This document shows, piece after piece, positions 49,312-58,150 of a stretch of DNA of 64,000 nt. How positions within the stretch are numbered: the stretch's first letter is position 1; each line of letters opens with the position of its first letter. The DNA comes from Prauserella shujinwangii (GTDB lineage: Bacteria; Actinomycetota; Actinomycetes; Mycobacteriales; Pseudonocardiaceae): assembly GCF_003001955.1 (NCBI RefSeq), contig NZ_PVNH01000001.1:372001-436000 (forward strand). Reading direction: 5' to 3'. Both the position numbers and the translations under genes were made by a program. The notes under the pieces are model-generated. The model saw nothing but the letters and a program-made list of their open reading frames with translations, did not search any database and was not told the DNA's origin.

Positions 49312-50364
49312 CTAGTCCCTCTCCAGTACGGCCACCAGGTTCTGCTGCAGCGCGGGCCCGCTGGTCGCGTGGGCCAGCACGCGCTCGGCGGTGCCGTCCA
49401 GGATCCGCGTGGCGGCCTCCCCGATGCGCGCGAGCCCGGCGGAGAACATCGGGTTGCCCGTCAGCGGCCCGCCCGAGGGGTTGATCCGCACGCCGGCGCC
49501 GAGCCCCAGTGCCTCGCGCAGGATGAGCTCCTGGTGGGTGAACGGCGCGTGCAGCTCGGCCACGGTCACCTCGCCTGCTCCCGCCGCCCTGGCGGCGGCC
49601 TCCGTGGAGGGGGAGCGGGTGAGGTCGCGGGAGCCCAGCGCGGGCGAGTCGACGCGGTGCTCGATCCCGGTGATGACGGCGGGCCGCTCCACCAGGTCGC
49701 GGGCCCGTTCGGCGGACGCCAGCACCACCACCGCGGCCCCGTCGGTGACCGGAGCGATGTCGTGCGCGCGCAGCGGGTCGGCGACGACCGGCGCGTCGAG
49801 CAGCTCGGCCACCTCGACCGGCTCGCGCACCTGCGCGTACGGGTTGCCCGCCGCGTCGGCACGGCTGCGCGCGGCGACCTCCGCCATGTCCTTCTCGCTC
49901 CACAGCCCGGCTTCCAGGCCCAGCCGGGCCTGGAGCCCGGCGATGCCGATCGAGTCCGGCCACAACGGCGCGGTGACGTAGGGGTCGAGCTGCAACGCGA
50001 GCACGCGGCGCAGCGTGCCCGCGGAGGACTTGCCGAACCCGTACACGAGTGCGGTGTCCACCTCACCCGTGCGGATTTTCAGCCACGCCTCGTAGAGCGC
50101 CCAGGCGGCGTCCATCTCGACGTGCGACTCGTGGATCGGCGGGAACGCGCCGATCGCGTCCACGGCGGCGACGAACGAGAACGCCCGTCCCGCCAGGTAG
50201 TCCGAGGACCCGGAGCACCAGAACCCGATGTCCTGCTTGGACAGTCCGGTGCGGTCGAAGACCTCGCGGAAGACGGGGACGAGCATCTCGACCCCGTTGG
50301 TGGTGCCGTGGGTGCGGCGCACGTTGGGTGCCTGCGCGAACCCGACCACTGCCACGTCTTTCAT
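49312..50364 (-). CDS. ltp4: Thiolase-like lipid-transfer protein Ltp4
   Basis: 350 residues beginning MKDVAVVGFAQAPNVRR; thiolase fold with SGSSDYLAGRAFSFVAAVDA in the position of the nucleophile loop, INPSGGPLTGNPMFSAGLAR and a terminal ATSGPALQQNLVAVLERD. No thiolase Cys is at the usual place. It matches mycobacterial Ltp4 by order (DUF35 - ltp4 - ltp3). Likely an aldolase subunit for branched side chains working with the DUF35 protein. Confidence 0.83.
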   Translation of the reverse strand: MKDVAVVGFAQAPNVRRTHGTTNGVEMLVPVFREVFDRTGLSKQDIGFWCSGSSDYLAGRAFSFVAAVDAIGAFPPIHESHVEMDAAWALYEAWLKIRTGEVDTALVYGFGKSSAGTLRRVLALQLDPYVTAPLWPDSIGIAGLQARLGLEAGLWSEKDMAEVAARSRADAAGNPYAQVREPVEVAELLDAPVVADPLRAHDIAPVTDGAAVVVLASAERARDLVERPAVITGIEHRVDSPALGSRDLTRSPSTEAAARAAGAGEVTVAELHAPFTHQELILREALGLGAGVRINPSGGPLTGNPMFSAGLARIGEAATRILDGTAERVLAHATSGPALQQNLVAVLERD

Positions 50365-50378
50365 GGTTCCCGCCGTTC

Positions 50379-51398
50379 TCACAGGTGGTGGGCGAACGAC
50401 TCGTAGGGAGCGTCCGGCTCGCCGGTCGGTTCGAAGTGCGTGATGTTCTCCAGCGTGGTGGACCACTCCTCGCGCGGCCGCCACACCGCGCGCACGCGCA
50501 GGCCCATGCGGACCTCCTCGGCGGCGCAGCCGAGCACGAGGTGCAGGAACGCGATGTCCGCGCCGTCGAGCAGGACGTACGCGGCGACGTAGGGCGGCTT
50601 GATCCGCTGGCCGAGGAACGGCACGTTGACGATGCAGAAGGTGGTCACGATGCCGGTGTCCGGCAGGTCGACCTCCTCCTCGGTGGGCACGCCGTCCACC
50701 GGGCAGGCGCCGCGCGGCGGGATGTAGACCTTGCCGCACACCGGGCAGCGCTGGCCGAGCAGCCTGCCCTCAGCGAGCGCGCGCAGGTAGCGGCTCTCCT
50801 CGGGGGACGCGGAGTGCTGGATGCGCAGGGTGATCGGGGTGATGACCGTGCTCACCGGCTCGCCCTCGCCGCGTTCCGCGACCGGCGGTGACGGGGGAGC
50901 GGGCTCGGGTTCGGGCGATGCGTCGGCGGGGACGAAGGAGACGAGGTCGCGGATGTGCCCGACCGGCTCGTCGGCCCAGCGGGCGCGCACCCGCATGCCG
51001 GTGCGCATGGCCGAGGGGGATCCGGCGTCGACGGCGTGCAGCAGTGCGGTGTCGGCGCCGTCCAGGCGGATGAGCGCCCACGCGAACGGGCGGGTCACCG
51101 GCTGGCCGTCGAGCGGCTCGGCGTTCCACGACCACGACAGGACGGTGCCCTCGTCGGCGACGGCGACGAACTCGGTCAGCGCGCGGGCCGTGCCGGGGTC
51201 GTACTCCACCGGCGGCACGTGCACGCGGCCGTCCGACCCGCGCACACCGAGGATCCGGCGCTCCCGCAGGGCGTTGACGAACTCGCCGAGCACGGGGCCG
51301 ACCGAACGGGTGTAGTCGAAGCCCACCTCGAGCGGTGCCGACAGGGGTGCCTCGGGTGTCTCGGGAGCCTCGGTTCCGGCTGCACTCACAGGACTCAC
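50379..51398 (-). CDS. Tandem DUF35/OB-fold acyl-CoA-associated protein
   Basis: 339 residues with two DUF35 units. The first (about 15-160) has lost its Cys (RRILGVRGSDGRVHVPPVEY); the second (about 190-339) keeps a zinc-ribbon pair, RCPVCGKVYIPPRGACPVDG. Pro/Glu-rich linker between them (PEPEPAPPSPP). Similar to mycobacterial Rv3521, upstream of ltp4-ltp3. By analogy to the ChsH2-Ltp2 pair, it probably docks Ltp3/Ltp4. GTG 51398 is chosen, close behind the KstR box; GTG 51389 is possible. Confidence 0.82.
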   Translation of the reverse strand: MSPVSAAGTEAPETPEAPLSAPLEVGFDYTRSVGPVLGEFVNALRERRILGVRGSDGRVHVPPVEYDPGTARALTEFVAVADEGTVLSWSWNAEPLDGQPVTRPFAWALIRLDGADTALLHAVDAGSPSAMRTGMRVRARWADEPVGHIRDLVSFVPADASPEPEPAPPSPPVAERGEGEPVSTVITPITLRIQHSASPEESRYLRALAEGRLLGQRCPVCGKVYIPPRGACPVDGVPTEEEVDLPDTGIVTTFCIVNVPFLGQRIKPPYVAAYVLLDGADIAFLHLVLGCAAEEVRMGLRVRAVWRPREEWSTTLENITHFEPTGEPDAPYESFAHHL

Positions 51399-51407
51399 GA
51401 TCGAAAG

Positions 51408-51421
51408 TGAAACACGTTCTC
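51408..51421. promoter_or_regulatory. KstR box upstream of the DUF35-ltp4-ltp3 operon
   Basis: TGAAACACGTTCTC, 13/14 match (last base). It ends nine bases from the chosen GTG start. Confidence 0.7.
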
Positions 51422-51474
51422 GCTCGGTCGGCAAGGATGGGCGAGTCGCTCGCCCGGGCACTCTTGCCCGATAC

Positions 51475-51492
51475 TGAAACGCGTTCTAGATT
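51475..51492 (+). promoter_or_regulatory. KstR box overlapping the -10 of a leaderless ligase gene
   Basis: TGAAACGCGTTCTA (51475-51488) is a perfect KstR match. TAGATT (51487-51492) overlaps it and lies six bases before ATG 51499, typical of a leaderless promoter that repressor binding would shut. Confidence 0.82.
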
Positions 51493-51498
51493 CTGGTC

Positions 51499-53070
51499 AT
51501 GGCCCATGCTGCAGCATCCACGGACACGATCGGTGTGTGGAACATCGCCGCCGAGCGGAGCGACCTCGTCGCGGTGATCGACCCGGACGGCACCGCGATC
51601 ACCTACGGCGAGCTGACCGCCAAGGCCAACGCCTACGCGCGCGGGCTGCAGGCGCTCGGGCTGGAGACCGGCGATGTCGTCGTCGTGCTGCAGCCCAACG
51701 GCGCCGAGCTGCTGGCGGCCTACTTCGCCGCCATCCAGTCCGGGCTCTACGTCGTGATGGTGAACTGGCACCTGGTCGGCCCCGAGGTCGCCTACATCAT
51801 CTCCGACTCCGGCGCGAAGGCGTTCCTCGCGCACGAGCGGTTCGCCGACACGGCGGTCGCCGCGGCCGGCGAGGCCGGGGTGCCGGAGAGCGCGCGGTTC
51901 GCCGTCGGGGACGTGCCCGGGTTCCGGCGGATCGCCGAGCTCGGCGCGGGTGAGGGACGTGGCAGGCCGGACCGCCGCACCGCGGGCTCCCCGATGCTCT
52001 ACACGTCGGGTACCACCGGCAGGCCCAAGGGCGTGCGGCGGCCGCTCACCGGGGCCGACCCGGACGCGGTGCCCGCCGCGTCCACCTGGTTCTTCGGCAT
52101 CTTCGGGCTGAAGCCGTTCGACGGCCACGTGCACCTGTGCGGCTCGCCGCTGTACCACACGGCGGTGCTCAACTTCGTGGCGATCTCGCTGCAGCTCGGG
52201 CACCGCGTCGTGCTGATGGACCGGTGGGACCCCGAGGAGATGCTGCGCCTCATCGAACGGCACCGCGTGACGCACAGCCACATGGTGCCCACGCAGTTCC
52301 GCAGGCTGCTGGCCCTGCCCGAGGAGGTCCGGGCGCGCTACGAGGTGTCGTCGCTGCGGAACATGATCCACGGGGCCGCCCCGTGCCCGCACGAGGTGAA
52401 GCGGCGCATGCTCGACTGGTGGGGGCCGGTCGTCACCGAGTACTACGCGGCCACCGAGGGCGGGGGGACCGTCATCAGCGGCGAGGAGTGGCTGCGCAAG
52501 CCGGGCTCGGTCGGCCGGGCGTGGCCGGGGTCCACGATCAAGGTGCTCGACGACGACGGCAACGAGCTCCCGCCCGGCGAGGTCGGCACCGTCTACATGC
52601 GCATGGGGGACTCGACGTTCGAGTACCACCGCGACCGGGAGAAGACCGAGCAGGCCAGGGTCGGGAACCTGTTCACCCTCGGCGACGTCGGCCACCTCGA
52701 CGAGGACGGCTACCTCTACCTGCACGACCGCAAGAACGACATGATCATCTCCGGCGGGGTGAACATCTACCCGGCCGAGATCGAGGGCGAGCTGGTCATG
52801 CACCCCAAGGTCGCCGACGTCGCCGTGTTCGGTGTGCCGCACGACGACTGGGGCGAGGAGATCAAGGCCGTGGTGGAGCCGGCCGAGGGGGTCACGCCGT
52901 CACCGGAGCTGACCGAGGAGCTGCTGGAGTTCGCCCGCGGCAGGCTGGCCAGGTTCAAGCTGCCCCGCAGCATCGACTACGTCGACGCGCTGCCCCGCGA
53001 CCCCAACGGCAAGCTGTACAAGCGCAAGCTCCGCGACCCGTACTGGCGGGGCCGCGAGCGCGCCATCTGA
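51499..53070 (+). CDS. Acyl-CoA ligase (FadD family) in the KstR regulon
   Basis: 523 residues, ANL acyl-CoA synthetase: MLYTSGTTGRPKGVRRPLTG, GSPLYHTAVLNF, EYYAATEGGGTVISG, FTLGDVGHLDED and lysine motif DPNGKLYKRKLRDPY. Distinct from fadD19 and fadD3 in this window. A perfect KstR box places it in sterol catabolism; likely substrates are sterol side-chain acids of a given length, but I cannot assign it to a named FadD. It stops directly at a large palindrome. Confidence 0.88.
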   Translation: MAHAAASTDTIGVWNIAAERSDLVAVIDPDGTAITYGELTAKANAYARGLQALGLETGDVVVVLQPNGAELLAAYFAAIQSGLYVVMVNWHLVGPEVAYIISDSGAKAFLAHERFADTAVAAAGEAGVPESARFAVGDVPGFRRIAELGAGEGRGRPDRRTAGSPMLYTSGTTGRPKGVRRPLTGADPDAVPAASTWFFGIFGLKPFDGHVHLCGSPLYHTAVLNFVAISLQLGHRVVLMDRWDPEEMLRLIERHRVTHSHMVPTQFRRLLALPEEVRARYEVSSLRNMIHGAAPCPHEVKRRMLDWWGPVVTEYYAATEGGGTVISGEEWLRKPGSVGRAWPGSTIKVLDDDGNELPPGEVGTVYMRMGDSTFEYHRDREKTEQARVGNLFTLGDVGHLDEDGYLYLHDRKNDMIISGGVNIYPAEIEGELVMHPKVADVAVFGVPHDDWGEEIKAVVEPAEGVTPSPELTEELLEFARGRLARFKLPRSIDYVDALPRDPNGKLYKRKLRDPYWRGRERAI

Positions 53071-53137
53071 GCCACGTGCAGTGAATGGCACATCGCCTGC
53101 GTTCAACGCAGGGAATGTGCCATTCACTGCACGTGGC
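53071..53137. terminator. Long two-part palindromic terminator
   Basis: Perfect 23-base outer arms (53071-53093, 53115-53137) enclose an inner stem CCTGCGT/ACGCAGG. It starts on the base after the ligase stop codon and faces convergent echA19. Core AGTGAATGGCACAT, same family as 45316. Confidence 0.82.
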
Positions 53138-53151
53138 AGGGGGCGGGTGGC

Positions 53152-53946
53152 TCAGCGGCCGTGGAAGTCCGGGGTGCGCTTCTCGGCGAAGGCGCGCGGG
53201 CCCTCCTTCGCGTCCTCGCTGGCGAACACCGTGACGCCGTACTGGGCGTCCAGTTTGAACGCCTCCTCCTCGTGCATGCCCTCGGTGTCGCGCATCGTCC
53301 GCAGGATCGCCTGCACGGCGAGCGGCCCGTTCGCCGCGATCCGCTCGGCGATCTCCAGCGCGCGGTCGAGCGCGGTGCCGTCCGGCACGACGTGCCCGAT
53401 GAGGCCGATCTCCTTCGCCTCGGCCGCGGTGATGTGCTTGCCGGTCAGCAGGATCTCGGCCGCCACCGTGTACGGGATCTGGCGGGGCAGCCGCACCGCG
53501 GACCCGCCAAGGGGGAACAGCCCCCACCGCGCCTCCGAGACCCCGAACCGGGCGCTCTCGCCCGCGACCCGGATGTCGGTGCCCTGCAGGATCTCCGTGC
53601 CGCCGGCGATCGCGGGCCCCTCGACCGCGGCGATCAGCGGCTTGGTGAGCCTGCGTCCCTTGAGCAGCCCGTCGATCCGGCTCGGGTCGAACGTGCCCTT
53701 CTCGAACGCGGTGGACGGGCTGTTCCGGCTCATCGACTTCAGGTCGGCGCCCGCGCAGAACGCGCCGCCCGCCCCGGTCAGCACGCAGCTGCGGATCTCC
53801 GGATCGGAGTCCACGCGGTCCCAGGCCTCCGTCATGATCGCGAGCATGTCGCCGGTGAGGGCGTTGCGCGCCTCGGGCCGGTTCATCGTGACCACGAGGG
53901 TGTGTCCTCGTTGGTCCACCAGGGCGTGCGGTGCGTCGGCTGCCAT
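53152..53946 (-). CDS. echA19: Steroid enoyl-CoA hydratase EchA19
   Basis: 264 residues, crotonase: [51 protein letters not shown], terminal [12 protein letters not shown]. Divergent from fadD19 exactly as mycobacterial echA19/fadD19. It hydrates the side-chain enoyl-CoA after the first dehydrogenation. ATG 53946 has GGAAGG upstream. The shared promoter region contains a KstR box. Confidence 0.9.
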   Translation of the reverse strand: MAADAPHALVDQRGHTLVVTMNRPEARNALTGDMLAIMTEAWDRVDSDPEIRSCVLTGAGGAFCAGADLKSMSRNSPSTAFEKGTFDPSRIDGLLKGRRLTKPLIAAVEGPAIAGGTEILQGTDIRVAGESARFGVSEARWGLFPLGGSAVRLPRQIPYTVAAEILLTGKHITAAEAKEIGLIGHVVPDGTALDRALEIAERIAANGPLAVQAILRTMRDTEGMHEEEAFKLDAQYGVTVFASEDAKEGPRAFAEKRTPDFHGR

Positions 53947-53986
53947 CGAGTCGCCTTCCGGTGTCGGTTCCACCATTGCCCAGAAC

Positions 53987-54004
53987 GATAACATGTTCTA
54001 GTTT
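53987..54004. promoter_or_regulatory. KstR box between echA19 and fadD19
   Basis: GATAACATGTTCTA (53987-54000), 13/14 match. TAGTTT (53999-54004) overlaps it and lies six bases before GTG 54011, so fadD19 is probably leaderless and directly repressed. Confidence 0.75.
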
Positions 54005-54010
54005 AGGCGG

Positions 54011-55651
54011 GTGGCACTCAACATCGCGGATCTTCTCGAGCACGCCGTCGACGCCGTGCCCGACCGCACTGCGATCGTCTGCGGCGCGCGCCGGGTCACC
54101 TTCGCCGAACTGGAACAGCGCGCCAACCGGCTGGCGCACCACCTCGCCGCGCACGGGGTGGGCAAGGGCTCGCACATCGGGGTGTACTCCCGGAACTCCA
54201 TCGAGGCGATGGAGACGATGATCGCGGCGTACAAGCTGCGCGCCGTCGCGATCAACGTCAACTACCGGTACGTGCACGCCGAACTGGACTACCTGTTCGG
54301 CAACGCCGACCTGGTGGCGCTCGTGCACGAACGGCGCTACGCGGACACGGTGGCCGGGGTGCTGCCGGACCATCCGCAACTGAAACACGTTGTCGTCATC
54401 GACGACGGCAGCGCACCGGACGCCGACTACGAGCGCTACGGCGGGGTCGACTACGAGGCCGCCCTCGCCGCGAGCTCGCCGGAGCGGGACTTCGGCGAGC
54501 GCAGCGCGGACGACGTCTACATCCTCTACACCGGCGGCACCACCGGCTACCCGAAGGGCGTGCTCTGGCGGCACGAGGACGTGTGGCGTGTCCTCGGCGG
54601 CGGCATCAACTTCGTCACCGGCGAGTACGTCGCCGACGAGTGGCAGCTGGCCAACGAGGGCAAGGAGTCGGGTGGCCTGGTGCGCCTGCCCGCCGCCCCG
54701 CTCATCCACGGCGCCGCCCAGTGGGCCGCGTTCGGCGCGCTGTTCGGCGGCAGCACCGTGGTGTTCGTGCCGCAGTTCGACCCGCACGCGATCTGGCAGG
54801 CCGTGCAGGACAACAAGGTCCAGGTGCTCACGATCGTCGGTGACGCCATGGCCCGGCCACTGGTGGAGGCCTACCGCTCCGGTTCCTACGACGCCTCGTC
54901 GCTGGTCGCGGTCTCCAGCCACGCCGCGCTCTTCTCGCAGAGCGTGAAGCAGGAGTTCCTGGAGCTGTTGCCCCAGGTGGTCATCACCGACGCCATCGGC
55001 TCGTCGGAGAGCGGGTTCACCGGGATCGGCATGGTCACCAAGGACGCCGACCACTCGGCGGGGCCGCGGGTGAACTTCGGCCGCGACGCCATCCTGCTCG
55101 ACGAGGACAACCGGCGCATCGACCCGGTGCCCGGCGCGACCGGGCGCATCGCGCGGGGCGGCCACGTGCCGCTCGGCTACTACAAGGACCCGGCGAAGAG
55201 CGAGACGATCTTCGTCGAGGTCGACGGCGCGCGGTACGTCGTGCCCGGTGACTACGCCCGGTACGAGGAGGACGGCACCGTCACCCTGCTCGGCCGCGGC
55301 TCGCAGTGCGTCAACACCGGCGGGGAGAAGGTCTTCCCCGAGGAGGTTGAGGGTGCGCTCAAGTCGCATCCGGACGTGTTCGACGCCCTGGTGGTCGGTG
55401 TGCCCGACGAGCGGCTCGGGCAGCGCGTCGGCGCCGTCGTCCAGATCCGTCCCGGCAAGCAGGCCGACTTCGCGGACATCGAGGCGCACGTGCGTGGGCT
55501 GATCGCGGGGTACAAGGTGCCGCGCACGGTCTGGCTGACCGCCGAGATCGGCCGCACGCCGACCGGCAAGCCCGACTACTCGTGGGCGCAGCGGTACGTC
55601 ACCGAGCACGAGCCCGCGGTGGACCGCTCGCAGCCGGCCGCGCAGTCCTGA
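54011..55651 (+). CDS. fadD19: Sterol side-chain CoA ligase FadD19
   Basis: 546 residues, ANL ligase closely like FadD19: MALNIADLLEHAVDAVPDR, ALVHERRYADTVAGVLPDH, SPERDFGERSADDVYILYTG followed by GTTGYPKGVLWRHED, AIGSSESGFTGIG, lysine motif GKPDYSWAQRY. FadD19 makes the CoA ester of cholestenoic acids with the full-length, including C24-branched, side chain. GTG 54011 lies just after the KstR box. A KstR-like sequence also occurs inside the gene at 54381-54394. Confidence 0.93.
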   Translation: MALNIADLLEHAVDAVPDRTAIVCGARRVTFAELEQRANRLAHHLAAHGVGKGSHIGVYSRNSIEAMETMIAAYKLRAVAINVNYRYVHAELDYLFGNADLVALVHERRYADTVAGVLPDHPQLKHVVVIDDGSAPDADYERYGGVDYEAALAASSPERDFGERSADDVYILYTGGTTGYPKGVLWRHEDVWRVLGGGINFVTGEYVADEWQLANEGKESGGLVRLPAAPLIHGAAQWAAFGALFGGSTVVFVPQFDPHAIWQAVQDNKVQVLTIVGDAMARPLVEAYRSGSYDASSLVAVSSHAALFSQSVKQEFLELLPQVVITDAIGSSESGFTGIGMVTKDADHSAGPRVNFGRDAILLDEDNRRIDPVPGATGRIARGGHVPLGYYKDPAKSETIFVEVDGARYVVPGDYARYEEDGTVTLLGRGSQCVNTGGEKVFPEEVEGALKSHPDVFDALVVGVPDERLGQRVGAVVQIRPGKQADFADIEAHVRGLIAGYKVPRTVWLTAEIGRTPTGKPDYSWAQRYVTEHEPAVDRSQPAAQS

Positions 55652-55666
55652 CCCTGGAGGAGATCC

Positions 55667-56776
55667 ATGCGCACCTCGCTGTGCGACACGCTCGGCATCG
55701 ACGTCCCGATCGTCGGCTTCACGCCGTCGGAACACGTCGCCGCCGCCATCAGCAGGGCGGGCGGGCTCGGCGTGCTGGGCTGCGTCCGGTTCAACGAGGC
55801 CGACGAGCTGGACCGGGTGCTCGGCTGGATGGACGAGAACACCGACGGCAGGCCGTACGGGGTCGACGTCGTGATGCCGTCGAAGATCCCCACCGAAGGC
55901 AGCTCGGTCGACCTGTCGGGCATGATTCCGGACGAGCACCGCGCGTTCGTCGAGCGCACCCTCGCCCAGCTCGGGGTGCCGGAGCTGCCCGACGACACCG
56001 ACGAGCGCGCGGGCGTGCTCGGCTGGCTGCACTCGGTCGCCCGCGCGCACGTCGAGGTCGCCCTCAAACACCCGATCAAGCTCATCGCCAACGCGCTCGG
56101 CTCGCCGCCCACCGACGTGATCGGGCAGGCCCACGAGCGCGGCGTGCCGGTCGCGGCGCTGGCCGGGAAGGCCGAGCACGCGCGGCGGCACGTCGACAAC
56201 GGCGTGGACATCGTCGTGGCGCAGGGCTACGAGGCGGGCGGGCACACCGGCGAGATCGCGTCGATGGTGCTGCTGCCGGAGGTCGTCGACGCCGTCGGTG
56301 ACCGGGTCCCGGTGCTCGCCGCGGGCGGCATCGGCTCGGGCAGGCAGGCCGCGGCGGCGCTCGCGCTCGGCGCCGCCGGGGTGTGGACCGGGTCGGTGTG
56401 GCTCACCACCGAGGAGTACCTGCAGACGATGCCGGAGTCGGCGGCGATGCACCGCGCGCTGCTCGACGCCACGTCGGCGGACACCGTGCGCACGCGCATC
56501 TACACCGGCAAGCCGGCGCGCCTGCTCAAGACCCGCTGGACGGAGGCCTGGGCGGCCCCGGACGCTCCCGAGCCGCTGCCGATGCCGCTGCAGAACCTGC
56601 TCGTCTCGCACGCCCACCACCGCATCCACGCGGCGGGCGACCCGTCGGTGGTGTCGATGCCGGTGGGCCAGATCGTCGGCAGGCTGAACGCGGTCCGGCC
56701 GGTCGCCGAGGTGGTCGACGAGATGGTGCGCGACGTCGCCGCCACGGTGGAACGGCTGCGCGGCGTCGTCAGCTGA
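55667..56776 (+). CDS. Nitronate monooxygenase-like flavoprotein
   Basis: 369 residues, NMO/2-nitropropane dioxygenase TIM barrel: DVPIVGFTPSEHVAAAISRA, IVVAQGYEAGGHTGEIASM (FMN phosphate loop), PVLAAGGIGSGRQAAAALAL and GSVWLTTEEY. ATG 55667 with GGAGGAG upstream, 15 bases after fadD19, so co-transcribed and KstR-controlled. The true reaction is unknown; by analogy to IpdC it may be an FMN-dependent CoA-thioester oxidoreductase. The C-terminus overlaps the convergent peptidase by eight bases. Confidence 0.82.
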   Translation: MRTSLCDTLGIDVPIVGFTPSEHVAAAISRAGGLGVLGCVRFNEADELDRVLGWMDENTDGRPYGVDVVMPSKIPTEGSSVDLSGMIPDEHRAFVERTLAQLGVPELPDDTDERAGVLGWLHSVARAHVEVALKHPIKLIANALGSPPTDVIGQAHERGVPVAALAGKAEHARRHVDNGVDIVVAQGYEAGGHTGEIASMVLLPEVVDAVGDRVPVLAAGGIGSGRQAAAALALGAAGVWTGSVWLTTEEYLQTMPESAAMHRALLDATSADTVRTRIYTGKPARLLKTRWTEAWAAPDAPEPLPMPLQNLLVSHAHHRIHAAGDPSVVSMPVGQIVGRLNAVRPVAEVVDEMVRDVAATVERLRGVVS

Positions 56777-57605
56777 CGGACAGGTGCTCGTTGTTCGCGG
56801 GCATCCCGTCGGTGACCGGCCCGTCCCCGATGCGGATGCCCGTGAACCGCAGCGGCAGCCCCCTGGCCGCCGCGGGTGAGGCGCGGTCCATCAGCTGCGC
56901 GTGCACGTGCGGCTCGCTGCTGTTGCCCGAGTTGCCGCACTGCCCGATTCGCTGTCCGGCGTGGACGGTGTCACCCTCGCGCACCTCGGCGGAACCCCGC
57001 CGCAGGTGGGCGACGAGCGCGAACGTGCCGTCCTCGGCAGCGACGACCACGTGGTTGCCCACCACCCGGCCCGCGCCGCCGATCTCCCGCACCATGCCCT
57101 CGAACAGCAGGTACAGCAGGGACCACCAGGCGGTGCGGCTGCGGTGATCGCGGGCGCCGTCGCGCACGCGCACGACCGTGCCGGAGACCATCGACAGCAC
57201 CGGCTGCCCGAACGCGGGGTAGTCCTCCGGCGGCCGCATCCCCGGCCCGGCGCCGAACGCCGGCCGCTCCCGGTCGTCCGGTTCGTACACCAGGTCGACG
57301 GCGTAGGCCTGGCCGTAGGCGCGCACGCCGTGGCTGGGCACCTTCGAGGCCGGGCTGTTCAGCGCGCGCCAGCGGCCGGTCACCGGCGGATGCACGGTCC
57401 GCGGCGGACCCGGCGCGTCGAGTCCGGGCGCGAACTGGGCGGCCAGGCCGAGCAGCACCAGGACGATCCCGGCGGGGGTGGCGACGTCGAGGAGGAGAAC
57501 GTCCGGCCAGCGGACGGCCGCGACGCGGGTCACGATCACCAGCGCCACCCCGGCGAGCACGATCCGGGTGGACTGCCGCTGCAGCTCTCCGGCGATGCGC
57601 TTCAT
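56769..57605 (-). CDS. M23 (LytM) family peptidase, membrane-bound
   Basis: 278 residues. Two N-terminal membrane helices (STRIVLAGVALVIVTRVAA, ATPAGIVLVLLGLAAQFA), then an M23 domain: VVGNHVVVAAEDGTFALVAH, VREGDTVHAGQRIGQCGNSG, and HVHAQL. The zinc-site Asp/His pattern is partly seen (SEPHVHAQLMD). Probably a cell-wall peptidase or a scaffold. Its ATG overlaps the stop of the ArsR gene, so the two form an operon. Confidence 0.82.
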   Translation of the reverse strand: MKRIAGELQRQSTRIVLAGVALVIVTRVAAVRWPDVLLLDVATPAGIVLVLLGLAAQFAPGLDAPGPPRTVHPPVTGRWRALNSPASKVPSHGVRAYGQAYAVDLVYEPDDRERPAFGAGPGMRPPEDYPAFGQPVLSMVSGTVVRVRDGARDHRSRTAWWSLLYLLFEGMVREIGGAGRVVGNHVVVAAEDGTFALVAHLRRGSAEVREGDTVHAGQRIGQCGNSGNSSEPHVHAQLMDRASPAAARGLPLRFTGIRIGDGPVTDGMPANNEHLSVS

Positions 57606-58123
57606 CGGCGCACCGCCGCGAGCGTCACCAGCAGCGGCACCACGCGTGCCGGGGGCATCTCGTAGCTGCCCCGGCCGCCCTGGCGCAGCCACCCCGCGTT
57701 GACCAGCTGCCGCAGGTGGTGATGCAGCTGGCCGGTGCTGCCCGGCGCGCCCGTCTCGGCGAGCTCCGCGGTGGTGCGGGTGCCGCCCAGCACCTGCCGC
57801 AGCAGCTCGAGACGCACCGGGTGGGCCAGCGCCGCCAGCGTGGGGGAGAGGTCGGCCCAGTCCGAGTCGAGCAGCTCGGCGCTGGCCGCTCCCTGCTGCC
57901 ACTCCACCGGCTCGCCGGTGGGCAGCGTGAGCGAGCCCGTGAACAGCACCGCCCCGGCGGCGGTGGCCTCGCGCTCGGGCAGCCTGCGCCGGAGCGCCTC
58001 CAGCGCCCACAGCGTGCCCTCGCCGCCGGAGGACGGGGCGGCCTGTCGTTCCAGTGCCTCGACCCGGCGCCGGAGGTCCCGCAGTTCCCCGGCGAGCCGG
58101 ACCGGATCGGCCGTCTCGGTCAT
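57602..58123 (-). CDS. ArsR-family transcriptional regulator
   Basis: 173 residues. N-terminal coiled-coil-like part (LAGELRDLRRRVEALERQA), then winged-helix ArsR domain: LAALAHPVRLELLRQVLGG, TTAELAETGAPGSTGQLHHH followed by LRQLVNAGWLRQ. No metal-binding Cys pair is visible. It is coupled to the M23 peptidase gene and probably controls it. A perfect 12-base palindrome lies 16 bases upstream of its start. Confidence 0.85.
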   Translation of the reverse strand: MTETADPVRLAGELRDLRRRVEALERQAAPSSGGEGTLWALEALRRRLPEREATAAGAVLFTGSLTLPTGEPVEWQQGAASAELLDSDWADLSPTLAALAHPVRLELLRQVLGGTRTTAELAETGAPGSTGQLHHHLRQLVNAGWLRQGGRGSYEMPPARVVPLLVTLAAVRR

Positions 58124-58138
58124 GCCTCAAAAATACAT

Positions 58139-58150
58139 AACTACGTAGTT
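58139..58150. promoter_or_regulatory. Palindromic operator candidate for the ArsR gene
   Basis: AACTACGTAGTT is a perfect 12-base palindrome in an unusually AT-rich stretch (58127-58150) upstream of the ArsR gene. It overlaps the TAG of the transporter gene behind it. Confidence 0.5.

Noticed and set aside
52955-56629. 1224-codon open frame on the minus strand opposite the ligase and flavoprotein genes
   Set aside because: Same mirror-frame effect; covers three real genes and reads through a palindromic terminator.
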